Shown here: positions 1 through 8,023 of the stretch, one piece after another
Position numbering within the stretch: position 1 is the first letter of the stretch
Layout of the letters: the number at the start of each line of letters is the position of its first letter
Assembly: GCA_023717525.1 (NCBI GenBank)
Contig: JAMQPK010000077.1
Coordinates: 1 to 41,174 of the forward strand
Length of the DNA stretch: 41,174 bases
Direction of reading: 5' to 3'
From: Vicinamibacterales bacterium
GTDB taxonomy: Bacteria; Acidobacteriota; Vicinamibacteria; Vicinamibacterales; JAMQPK01
Position numbers and translations under genes: made by a program
Notes under the pieces: model-generated
What the model was told of the DNA's origin: nothing
What the model saw: only the letters and a program-made list of their open reading frames with translations
Databases searched by the model: none

Positions 1-1005
1 GCTCAGGATCTCGAACGCCCCGGTCAAGCCAACGGTCACCGACTTCGCCCACTCTCCGGCGCGGCCCGTCGGGGCAAACGTGGAGACGTGCGCCAACCCT
101 TCAATGCCCGGCTCCAGCTCCACGAAGGCGCCGAAGTCCGCCACGCGCGTCACGCGGCCGGGGTGCACCTGGCCCACCTCGTAGGTGGCGGCGACCTTGG
201 CCCACGGATCGTCGAGGAGCTGCTTTAGTCCCAGCGAGATCTTGTGTGTCGCATCGTCCACGCGAAGTACTTTCACGGTGATCGAGTCACCGGGCGCCAC
301 GATCTCATTGGGGTTCGTGACGCGCGACCAGCCCATCTCGGACACATGGAGCAGGCCCTGGATGCCGCCGCCGAGATCGACGAAGGCGCCAAAGTCCAGC
401 ACCGAAGCGACCCGTCCCTTAAGTATCGCGCCGGGCACGATCGCCTTGCGCACCTCGCCGGCGCTGGCGCGTTCTTGCTCTTCGAGGTGCTTGCGCCGCG
501 ACACGACAACGTTTTTCCCGCCGTCCTTGTACTCAATGATGCGAAAGGCGTAGACCTGTCCTACGTGCACCGCCGGATCCGCAGTGCGGACGATGTCGAT
601 CTGCGAGAGCGGGCAAAACGCGCGCTCGCGGGCGATGCGCACTTCGTAGCCGCCCTTCACGGCCTGCGTCACCTTGCCTTCCACAGCGAGCCCGCCCTGG
701 AACGCGTCCTCGAGTTCCCGCTGCGTAGCGGCGTTGCGCACGCCCTTTCGCGAGAGCACGATGCCGCCACTCGTGGACACAACCATCGCCTGAATGCGAT
801 CGCCGACCGAGACCTCGACATCGCCGTCGGCATCCTTCAGCTCCGAAATGTCGATTTCGGCCTCGCCCTTGCCGCCCACGTTGACGAAGGCTACCTTCGG
901 GCCGAACCCGACGATGGTGCCTTCGATGGTCTGGCCGCGATGGAACTGCCGCGCCTTGACGGACGCTTCGAACATCGTGGCAAAATCTTCTTCCTGCTCG
1001 CTCAC
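1..1005 (-). CDS. S1 RNA-binding domain protein, ribosomal protein S1-like (3' part missing)
   Basis: The frame reads through to the left edge, so only the first 335 codons are present. Four consecutive S1 (OB-fold) domains are visible, at about residues 20-90, 102-170, 190-260 and from 275 onward. Domain 3 has the classic DFGAFVDL...GLLHVSEM...RV pattern and ends ISLGLKQL, followed by DDPW, as in ribosomal protein S1. Domain 2 ends NVVVSRR, also as in S1. The family binds mRNA on the 30S subunit during initiation. The start is a GTG at 1005, chosen because AGAGGAG lies six bases upstream. It is divergent from the secreted hydrolase at 1149. It could be the essential S1 or a shorter four-domain paralogue; the missing 3' end decides that. 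Confidence 0.88.
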   Translation of the reverse strand, partial: MSEQEEDFATMFEASVKARQFHRGQTIEGTIVGFGPKVAFVNVGGKGEAEIDISELKDADGDVEVSVGDRIQAMVVSTSGGIVLSRKGVRNAATQRELEDAFQGGLAVEGKVTQAVKGGYEVRIARERAFCPLSQIDIVRTADPAVHVGQVYAFRIIEYKDGGKNVVVSRRKHLEEQERASAGEVRKAIVPGAILKGRVASVLDFGAFVDLGGGIQGLLHVSEMGWSRVTNPNEIVAPGDSITVKVLRVDDATHKISLGLKQLLDDPWAKVAATYEVGQVHPGRVTRVADFGAFVELEPGIEGLAHVSTFAPTGRAGEWAKSVTVGLTGAFEILS

Positions 1006-1148
1006 TGAGTGCTCCTCTGAACCTTCGGCCCGTCCGCGGGACGTGGGAAACCGTCAGAATACCCGCATTCTGCGGCATATTGCGACAAGTGACTGAGATA
1101 TACGGGGTGTAACATCGGCGCATCACCAAAACGCAAGGAGGTTCGTGC

Positions 1149-3377
1149 ATGAGAACGATGCTATCGGCCGTCTTTCTTTCGCTTGTGACGGCGTCGGCGG
1201 GGTTCGCTCAAGGGCTCAAGTGCGACATGACACAGTACAAGGGGACCTCGGGTCTTACGGCTGCTGTCGATCAGGACCTGCTCGTTGTCACATGGGCGGG
1301 CCAGGGCGGAAGCGAAGTGCGGGCGCGATACGCGATCGAGCGAGGCCAGCCGGTCGTTCGCGAACTGGCGGTGAAGAAGCAGGGCGGCCAGTGGGCCACG
1401 CTCGGTCAGAATCTCTCTCCTGAGTACCACGTCGTCAGCGGCCTGCGGCGGATGTCCAGCGACCACGTCGGGGCGTTCCCTGCCGCCGGCATCCCATTGA
1501 CGCCAGAGATCGTGGCCAAAAACCGCTGGTTCGCGTTCCATGACGCGCCGCTTGAAGTCCCGGGGCGAACCGACCGCCAGCAGATGCCTCCCATGCCGCG
1601 CAAACCCGAGGAGATTCGCCGCGCCGACGCAACCTTCAACGTCACCGGCTGCAGCGTGAAGACCGACGGCACGCGGCTCGAGGTGACGTTCCCGGGACTC
1701 TCGATGGGGATTTTCTCGGGCAGTCTGCAGTTCACCGTCTATCGCGGTACGAATTTGATCCGGATGGATGCGGTCGCGAAAACCGAAGAGCAGTTCGTGG
1801 CCTACAAATTCGACGCCGGCCTCAAGGGCTTCTCGACCGACACGATGTCACGGGTCATCTGGCGCGATACCTCGGACGATCCGCAGCAGTATCAGTTTGG
1901 TGGAGTCAAGAACAACACGATCGTGCCGCTGAAGGCCCGGAACCGCGTGCTCGTCGCCGAGGGCAAAGGCGGATCGCTGGCGACGTTCCCGCCGCCGCAC
2001 AAGTTCTTCTGGGCGCGCGAGATTCACGTCAATCAGGGGTACGTCTGGTACAGGAAGGACGGGGACAAACAGTTCGGCATGGGCGTCCGGCAGGCGGAGC
2101 ACGAAGAATCCGAGAAGCCCGGCGAGATAGACGACTTCGCCCTCTACAACGCGCCGCCGGGAACGATGCAGAGGATGGGCATGTATTTCTACGCGAGCCC
2201 GGACGCGGGCGAACCGACGCGTCAGTCGGTGCTGGCGTTCACGCATGCCGACAAGTACCAACCGATCGCGGGTTACAAGACGTTTACGAATCACTGGCAT
2301 CTGCGCTTCACCGAACGGGTGCGGGCAACCGGATCGATGGACACACCGCTTCCCGATTTGGTCGCCATGAAGGCGATGGGACTCAACATCGTGGGCCTGA
2401 GTGATTTCCACGGTGACATGAACGGCAACGACGCCGGCGCGCTGCGGTTCAAAGATCAGAAGGACTACTTCGAAGCCTCGCGTCGAGCATCCGACAAAGA
2501 TTTCCTGGTGGTGCCGTGGGAGGAGCCGAACGTGTACTTCGGCGGCCACTACAACCTGATCTTTCCGAAGCCGGTGTACTACAGCCGGGTCCGCAAAGAA
2601 GGCCAGCCGTTCACCGAAACTGATTCCGTGTATGGCAAGGTCTACCATCTGGGCAGTTCCGAGGATTTGGCGCAGCTGATGACCCTTGAAAACGGCTATT
2701 GGTACACCTCGCATCCGCGCACGAAGAATTCGGCTGGCCAGCCGGACGTGTACTGGGACAAGCCGTTTGCCAAGAACGACATCTTCCTGGGACTCGACTT
2801 CACTCAGGCGATGGGCGTGGATCTGTCAGAGAAGCGGATGAGCGAATACCGAAGCTTCGATTCGACAGACACGATGAACAACTTGAACGCGAACACAGGG
2901 TTGAAACCGAAGGTTTTGCTGCCGGACATCGACACCTATCAGCAGGGACCGGAAGATAACCTCTATTCGGGATACCAGACGGCGTACCTGAAGCTCGACA
3001 AGGTGCCAGGTCCGGATGAGGATTGGAGCCCAGTCCTGAAGGCGATGCACGAAGGGAATTTCTTCGTCACGACCGGCGAGGTTCTCATCAAGAGCTTTGC
3101 GGTCGAGGGCACCGGCGCCAAGCGGACGGTGACGGCCGATGTGGATTGGACGTTCCCACTCGAGTTTGTCGAGGTGGTCTGGGGAGACGGTAAGAAGATC
3201 GACCGTCAGATCATTTCGGCGACGGATCTACCGGCGTTTGGGAGCAAGCACTTTTCCATTCCGTTCGACGCGACCGGGAAGGCGTGGGTGCGGTTCGCGG
3301 CGTGGGATTCAGCGGGCAATCCCGGCTTCGTCAATGCTGTCTGGCTGAATCCACAACGTTTGACGACTCAGAAGTAA
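1149..3377 (+). CDS. Secreted PHP-fold (CehA/McbA-like) predicted metallohydrolase
   Basis: 742 residues with a clear signal peptide (MRTMLSAVFLSLVTASAGFAQ), so the product is exported. The start is supported by AAGGAGG at 1135-1141. The N-terminal ~370 residues are beta-rich and unassigned. From about residue 380 a PHP-like metal site is visible: HWH (~380-382), LSDFHGD (~416-422), PWEEPN with GGHYNL (~455-470) and SHPRTK (~521). These match the spaced His/Asp/Glu ligands of CehA/McbA-type hydrolases, known mainly from carbamate and nucleotide-like substrates. The C-terminal ~110 residues look like a beta-sandwich. The substrate cannot be read from the sequence. It precedes a secreted propeller on the same strand (42-nt gap). 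I am confident of export, less so of the exact subfamily. Confidence 0.72.
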   Translation: MRTMLSAVFLSLVTASAGFAQGLKCDMTQYKGTSGLTAAVDQDLLVVTWAGQGGSEVRARYAIERGQPVVRELAVKKQGGQWATLGQNLSPEYHVVSGLRRMSSDHVGAFPAAGIPLTPEIVAKNRWFAFHDAPLEVPGRTDRQQMPPMPRKPEEIRRADATFNVTGCSVKTDGTRLEVTFPGLSMGIFSGSLQFTVYRGTNLIRMDAVAKTEEQFVAYKFDAGLKGFSTDTMSRVIWRDTSDDPQQYQFGGVKNNTIVPLKARNRVLVAEGKGGSLATFPPPHKFFWAREIHVNQGYVWYRKDGDKQFGMGVRQAEHEESEKPGEIDDFALYNAPPGTMQRMGMYFYASPDAGEPTRQSVLAFTHADKYQPIAGYKTFTNHWHLRFTERVRATGSMDTPLPDLVAMKAMGLNIVGLSDFHGDMNGNDAGALRFKDQKDYFEASRRASDKDFLVVPWEEPNVYFGGHYNLIFPKPVYYSRVRKEGQPFTETDSVYGKVYHLGSSEDLAQLMTLENGYWYTSHPRTKNSAGQPDVYWDKPFAKNDIFLGLDFTQAMGVDLSEKRMSEYRSFDSTDTMNNLNANTGLKPKVLLPDIDTYQQGPEDNLYSGYQTAYLKLDKVPGPDEDWSPVLKAMHEGNFFVTTGEVLIKSFAVEGTGAKRTVTADVDWTFPLEFVEVVWGDGKKIDRQIISATDLPAFGSKHFSIPFDATGKAWVRFAAWDSAGNPGFVNAVWLNPQRLTTQK

Positions 3378-3405
3378 GGTTTACTACGGCAGCTTCGAGC
3401 GATCG

Positions 3406-3411
3406 CATACT
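3406..3411 (+). promoter_or_regulatory. Putative -10 box for the PD40 propeller gene
   Basis: CATACT lies eight bases before the ATG at 3420. No Shine-Dalgarno sequence is present, so a leaderless or nearly leaderless transcript is plausible. No convincing -35 box is seen. Confidence 0.35.
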
Positions 3412-3419
3412 ATCGTCCC

Positions 3420-5240
3420 ATGCGATCTGTTCTTTTTGCCGTCGTCGTCTGCTCCGTTCTGGCGCCCGCGATTCATGGGGCGGGGCCACAGAAAATTGTC
3501 TTTACACGCGTCTTTCCGAACAACGGGCAGATTGGCCTCTTCGTCGCGGCACGCGACGGCAGCGGCGAGCATGCCCTCCTCACCGCGTCCGACATGGACT
3601 ACGACCCCGTGTGGTCTCCCGACGGCCAGTCGATTGTCTTTACGTCAGACCGGGAAGGCTCCGCGGATCTCTTTCGCGTGAAGCCCGACGGATCGGGACT
3701 CGAGCGTCTTACCGATAGCAGAGCGTACGACGATCAGGCGTCCTTCTCTCCCGACGGCATGCAGCTTGTCTTCGTGACCACGCGCGCCGGCGGACGATCG
3801 AATTTGTGGACGCTCGAAATCGCGACCAGGCGCGCGAAGCCGTTGACGTCCGGCGAAGGCGGAGATTTCCGCCCGTCATGGTCGCCGGACAGCCGGTGGA
3901 TTGCTTTTTCATCGAGTCGCGGCACCACGCTGACGTTCGCCCACGGCCGATGGGAGCGCCTGCAGCTTGCCGACATCTACGTCGTCCATCCGGACGGCAC
4001 GGGACTGAAACAGGTCGGGGCTCACGGCGGCTTCTGCGGAAGCCCGAAGTGGACGGCCGACAGCCACCACATCGTTGCCTACTGCATGGACGTGGAGAAG
4101 ACGCTCGAAACACGGCGACCCTCACCGGTGCCGGGCAATGACACACGCCTCGTTTCCATAGATGTGGAGAGTGGTGCGACCGCCGACGTGCCCGCCGGGC
4201 CTGGAGTGAAATTCAATCCGTCTCCGCTGCCGGCGAATGAGATCGGCTACATCCGTAAGGACACGGACGACCCCGGCATCTACTACACGAGTGGCGCACG
4301 CGGACCACGGGGACAGGTGCGCGCCGCTTCGTGGTCGCCGGACGGCTCGCGCGTTGTCTTTCACCGCCGTCAGGCGGCGCCGACGACCTGGTGGAAGAGC
4401 ACGTGGAGCCGGAATGCAGATTTCGAGCTGGCCTTGACGAGCATCCTGCCGTCATTCGGACGCGACGGCGGCAGGTTCGTCGTCACGGGCCGGCCGCCGG
4501 CCGGAGCGATCCTGGGATCGAGCATCGCGATCGCAACACCGGGATCGAACGACGCGAAGGTCGTGTATCAGGATCCGAAGCGGAATGTGCTGGCACCGCA
4601 GTGGGCGCCGGACGGCGAGAAAATCATCTTCTCCGTCGGCGTGTTCAACGCGTTCTACAACGGGTTCAACAGCCTGTTTCTGAAGCAGAGCGATCGCGCC
4701 GAGGACGGCGCGCAGATCGCGATCATCAATCCCGACGGCACCGGTTTTCGTGAACTGACGACTGGGCCGAACAACAGCGCGTTTCCATCGATGGCCCCCG
4801 ACGGCAAGCGTTTCGTGTATCGGACATTCGGCCCAGACGGCGACGGCTTGAAGATCATGAACATCGAAACTAAGGCCGTCGCGATGCTGACGAAGGGCTA
4901 CGATAACTTCCCGCTGTGGTCGCCGCGCGGCGACCTCATCATGTTCACGCGGCTGGCCGAGGGCGACTACAACATCTATACGATCAGGCCGGATGGTACC
5001 GGCCTGAAGCGCGTCACCAATTCACACGGCAACGACGCGCACCAGGCATGGTCGCCCGATGGTGAGCAGATTGTGGTGGCGTCTTCGCGCATGGGCTTCA
5101 AGGACGAAAGCGTGTACACCGACGCGCCCCAGCCCTACGGCGAGCTGTTCGTGATGCGCTTCGACGGCACAAACGTGCGCCAGTTGACGGACAACCAGTG
5201 GGAAGACGGTACGCCAGCGTGGCAGCCTGCAGCCAAATAA
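3420..5240 (+). CDS. Secreted WD40-like PD40 beta-propeller protein (TolB-like)
   Basis: 606 residues with a signal peptide (MRSVLFAVVVCSVLAPAIHG). The mature protein is built of about nine or ten PD40 repeats, recognisable by W/FSPDG...I.F.S.R.G and the following DG.GL..LT strands, for example around residues 60-95, 105-140, 148-175, 395-420 and 490-560. PD40 propellers occur in TolB and in many secreted acidobacterial proteins and serve as binding scaffolds. There is no peptidase domain, TonB box or Pal-binding context (no tolA, tolQ, tolR or pal nearby), so calling it TolB proper would be unjustified. It sits between the PHP-fold protein and a small membrane protein on the same strand. Confidence 0.8.
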   Translation: MRSVLFAVVVCSVLAPAIHGAGPQKIVFTRVFPNNGQIGLFVAARDGSGEHALLTASDMDYDPVWSPDGQSIVFTSDREGSADLFRVKPDGSGLERLTDSRAYDDQASFSPDGMQLVFVTTRAGGRSNLWTLEIATRRAKPLTSGEGGDFRPSWSPDSRWIAFSSSRGTTLTFAHGRWERLQLADIYVVHPDGTGLKQVGAHGGFCGSPKWTADSHHIVAYCMDVEKTLETRRPSPVPGNDTRLVSIDVESGATADVPAGPGVKFNPSPLPANEIGYIRKDTDDPGIYYTSGARGPRGQVRAASWSPDGSRVVFHRRQAAPTTWWKSTWSRNADFELALTSILPSFGRDGGRFVVTGRPPAGAILGSSIAIATPGSNDAKVVYQDPKRNVLAPQWAPDGEKIIFSVGVFNAFYNGFNSLFLKQSDRAEDGAQIAIINPDGTGFRELTTGPNNSAFPSMAPDGKRFVYRTFGPDGDGLKIMNIETKAVAMLTKGYDNFPLWSPRGDLIMFTRLAEGDYNIYTIRPDGTGLKRVTNSHGNDAHQAWSPDGEQIVVASSRMGFKDESVYTDAPQPYGELFVMRFDGTNVRQLTDNQWEDGTPAWQPAAK

Positions 5241-5252
5241 GAACGTAGGCCT

Positions 5253-5648
5253 ATGGAAGATCTGATCGCTCGAGTTGTCGAGAACCTGCTCGGCCGGATC
5301 GGCGGGCCAATGAGTTTTCGCCTTGTCTGCCAGCCGCTGATGGCGCTCGGTTTCGCGGCGCGTGCGGGCATTCGCGACGCAAAGGCCGGACGGCCGCCGT
5401 ATTTCTGGACACTGTTCACCGCGGCGCCAGGCCACCGGTGGGAACTGCTGCGAGACGGCTGGAAGGATGTCGGCCAGATCTTCCTCCTTGCCGCGGTCCT
5501 CGATGCCATCTACCAGATTATTACCGTGCGATGGATCTACCCAGTTGAGTTGCTGATCGTCGCGTTCACCCTGGCGTTCATCCCTTATCTCTTGTTCCGC
5601 GGCATCTTCACTCGACTCGCACGTCTGGTGCTGCAACGCGGGCGATGA
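5253..5648 (+). CDS. Small membrane protein of unknown function
   Basis: 131 residues starting 12 bases after the propeller stop and overlapping the carbonic anhydrase start by ATGA, so it is probably cotranscribed and translationally coupled. The N-terminal ~70 residues contain amphipathic stretches. Two hydrophobic segments follow (about residues 75-92 and 96-118), and the tail is arginine-rich, consistent with an inner-membrane protein with a cytoplasmic C-terminus. I do not recognise a family. Its coupling to carbonic anhydrase could suggest a role in CO2/bicarbonate handling, but that is inference from position only. Confidence 0.7.
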   Translation: MEDLIARVVENLLGRIGGPMSFRLVCQPLMALGFAARAGIRDAKAGRPPYFWTLFTAAPGHRWELLRDGWKDVGQIFLLAAVLDAIYQIITVRWIYPVELLIVAFTLAFIPYLLFRGIFTRLARLVLQRGR

Positions 5649-6256
5649 GCACACCCACCCATCCCATGTATACGGCCGACGAGGCGCTCGCGCGCCTGGT
5701 CGCCGGCAACGAGCGTTTCGTCCGGGGCGAAGCGCGATTCCCGACTGTTCAAAAGGAGCTGCTGGCCGCTCTCGCCAAGGGTCAGCGCCCGTACGCAACC
5801 ATCGTCGGGTGCAGCGATTCCCGGGTGCCGCCCGAATTGGTGTTCGACGCCGGCTTCGGCGAGCTGTTCATCGTCCGGGTTGCGGGTAATGTGATCTCGC
5901 CCGAGGTATTGGGGACGCTGCAGTACGCGGGAGTCCATCTGCGCACGCCCCTGTTCGTCGTGCTCGGCCACGAGGGCTGCGGCGCCGTCAACGCGGCGCT
6001 TGCCGCAAAGCAGGGCGCACAGGAGCCTGCCCGCATCGCGCTGCTGCTCGACAACATCCTTCCGGGCCTCCGCGATCTCCCGCCCGGCCTGGCGCCTGAC
6101 ATGGAGATGCGCGCAGCGGTGGAGGCCAACGTGCGGTGGTCTATGCATCAGCTCCTTGAAACGCCGGAGGCGAAAGTCCGTCGCGACGAGGGCAAAATGA
6201 AGCTCGTGGGCGGCGTCTACGAACTCGAAAGCGGACGCGTGCGGTTCCTGCCGTAA
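5645..6256 (+). CDS. Beta-class carbonic anhydrase
   Basis: 203 residues, a normal length for the beta class. The zinc and active-site signature is complete: CSDSR at residues 56-60 (Cys56, Asp58, Arg60) and GHEGCG at 108-113 (His109, Cys112). The family interconverts CO2 and bicarbonate. No signal peptide is visible, so it is probably cytoplasmic. Its start codon overlaps the stop of the small membrane gene (ATGA), indicating coupling. The family assignment is secure; the physiological role (bicarbonate for carboxylases, pH) is not shown by the context. Confidence 0.95.
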   Translation: MSTPTHPMYTADEALARLVAGNERFVRGEARFPTVQKELLAALAKGQRPYATIVGCSDSRVPPELVFDAGFGELFIVRVAGNVISPEVLGTLQYAGVHLRTPLFVVLGHEGCGAVNAALAAKQGAQEPARIALLLDNILPGLRDLPPGLAPDMEMRAAVEANVRWSMHQLLETPEAKVRRDEGKMKLVGGVYELESGRVRFLP

Positions 6257-6414
6257 TTCATGAGGCCTACCTTCCGTAAGTAATTTCAGGCATTCCAGTT
6301 GGCGGTCGATCCGGTTTCAGGTTCATCGCCGGAATTCTGCACTTGGCCGGCCTCTTCCCTGTACACTAATCTTACCGGTCGTACATCTTCGTGACGGCTG
6401 ACAGAGGGCTCAAT

Positions 6415-8019
6415 ATGTCAGACCAGCGTAGCAGACAGGGCGCCTTGTGGGCGCTCTCGGCGACACTCCTCATGGTTGTCGGCGCAGCCGCCGCGCCCGG
6501 GGATGTCCGGCTCGTCGACGCCGCAAAACATCAGGATCCGCAGCAGGTGCGTACTCTGCTCAGCGGGCATCCTGACGTGAATGCCCGTGCCGCAGACGGC
6601 TCGACGGCGCTCCTATGGGCGGCGCATTGGAACGATCTTCCAACGGCGGAGCTGTTGGTACGCGCTGGCGCCGACACCAACCTGGCGAACGACTTTCGGA
6701 TGACGCCGCTCTCTCAAGCGTGCACGAACGGAAGCGCCGGGCTCGTTGATTTGCTCTTGAAAGCCGGCGCAAACCCGAATACACCGATCGGAACCGGTGA
6801 GACGCCGCTGATGACGTGCGCTCGAGTCGGCAGCGTTGACGCGGTCCGTATGCTGCTCGTGCACGGCGCCGATGTGAATGCCAAAGAGCCGAACCAGAAT
6901 CAGACGGCGTTGATGTGGGCCGCCGCGGAACAGCACTCGAAAGTCGCGCAACTGCTCGTCGAGGCGAATGCGGATCTTCAGGCACACACCAAGTCGGGAT
7001 TTACCGCGCTGCACTTCGCCGCCCGAGTGGGAGACATGGAGTCGATTCGGACGCTGCTGAGCGCCGGCGTCGACGTGAACATCCGATCGAAGCCCGATCC
7101 ACAAACTGGCCGTGGACAAGACGCCAGGGGTGCAGGAGCGGGTACAGGTGCCACGGCCGGACGCGCTGGCGCCTACCGGGGTGGTGGAGCCGGAGCGCGC
7201 GGAGACACAAACTTTGGAGGCAGCACGCCGCTGCTCGTTGCTACGGTGCGAGGCCACGTCCCGCTTGCGCTATTCCTGCTGGACCAGGGCGCGGATCCAA
7301 ACATCACAGACGCGGGGTTCGCTCCTCTGCACTGGGCATCCGGTACGTGGGAAAACGGTCTGGCGAATCCGGTCTACGGGTTTGTCGATCCCATCGGCGG
7401 GATTCCAGATCGGGAAGCCAAGCTGCAGCTCGTCAAGGCGCTGCTCGCCCACGGCGCAAACCCGGGCATTCAGATGACCGCCCGTCCGCCGGGATACGGC
7501 GGCACTGGAACAGGTGGCTACAACGACGCGGCCGGCTCGACGCCGTTCATCCTCGCGGCGAATGCTGCGGACGTCGAGATGATGCGTATTCTGCTGGCGG
7601 CCGGCGCGGATCCCCACGCCGTCACCAAGTCCAACTCGAACGCGTTGCTCGCCGCAACGGCCCTCAATCGCGGGATCGGTGAAATCATCGACGACGAAGG
7701 TCGCGCGATGGAGGCGGTCAAATTCCTCCTCGACCTGGGGGTCGACCCCAAGATCGTCACCACTTACAACGAGAATGCCCTGTTCGGCCCCGCCTACCGC
7801 GGCTGGAACAAGATACTCGAGCTCCTGATCGAAAAGGGCGCCGAGGTGAACATGGTGAACAAAGCTGGCGTAACGCCCTGGCTCGCCGCATCGGGTTTCG
7901 GCGATCGTCTTGGCGGCGTGCTCTTCAACAAGCCGGGCGCCGACATTCTGCTCAAGCACGGTGCGGACCCCAAGCTCGGCCATCCCTGCCAGGCGCAGAA
8001 CAGGTGTCGTCCGGAGTAA
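6415..8019 (+). CDS. Secreted ankyrin-repeat protein
   Basis: 534 residues from the ATG at 6415, which has AGAGGG about eight bases upstream and gives a clean signal peptide (LWALSATLLMVVGAAAA). A GTG at 6391 is in frame but less well placed. At least eight ankyrin repeats are visible (DGSTALLWAAHW, GETPLMTCARVG, NQTALMWAAAEQ, SGFTALHFAARVG, GSTPLLVATVRG, GFAPLHWASG, GSTPFILAANA, GVTPWLAASGFG). A Gly/Ala/Arg-rich low-complexity insert (about residues 232-264) separates repeats four and five. Ankyrins bind proteins. The gene ends four bases before the PSD1 cytochrome gene starts, and the two are followed by a DUF1552 gene, so it probably works with an exported cytochrome. The partner and biochemical role are unknown. 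Confidence 0.9.
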   Translation: MSDQRSRQGALWALSATLLMVVGAAAAPGDVRLVDAAKHQDPQQVRTLLSGHPDVNARAADGSTALLWAAHWNDLPTAELLVRAGADTNLANDFRMTPLSQACTNGSAGLVDLLLKAGANPNTPIGTGETPLMTCARVGSVDAVRMLLVHGADVNAKEPNQNQTALMWAAAEQHSKVAQLLVEANADLQAHTKSGFTALHFAARVGDMESIRTLLSAGVDVNIRSKPDPQTGRGQDARGAGAGTGATAGRAGAYRGGGAGARGDTNFGGSTPLLVATVRGHVPLALFLLDQGADPNITDAGFAPLHWASGTWENGLANPVYGFVDPIGGIPDREAKLQLVKALLAHGANPGIQMTARPPGYGGTGTGGYNDAAGSTPFILAANAADVEMMRILLAAGADPHAVTKSNSNALLAATALNRGIGEIIDDEGRAMEAVKFLLDLGVDPKIVTTYNENALFGPAYRGWNKILELLIEKGAEVNMVNKAGVTPWLAASGFGDRLGGVLFNKPGADILLKHGADPKLGHPCQAQNRCRPE

Positions 8020-8023
8020 TGTG

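Noticed and set aside
244-1008. 254-codon plus-strand open frame
   Set aside because: Antisense to the S1-domain gene, which has four clear domains on the other strand; the frame is a by-product of high GC.
533-1150. 205-codon minus-strand frame across the divergent region
   Set aside because: Runs in the wrong frame of the S1 gene and through the intergenic region; no recognisable protein and the S1 frame has the ribosome site.
6391-6414. GTG at 6391 as the start of the ankyrin gene
   Set aside because: The ATG at 6415 has a better ribosome site and gives a cleaner signal peptide.
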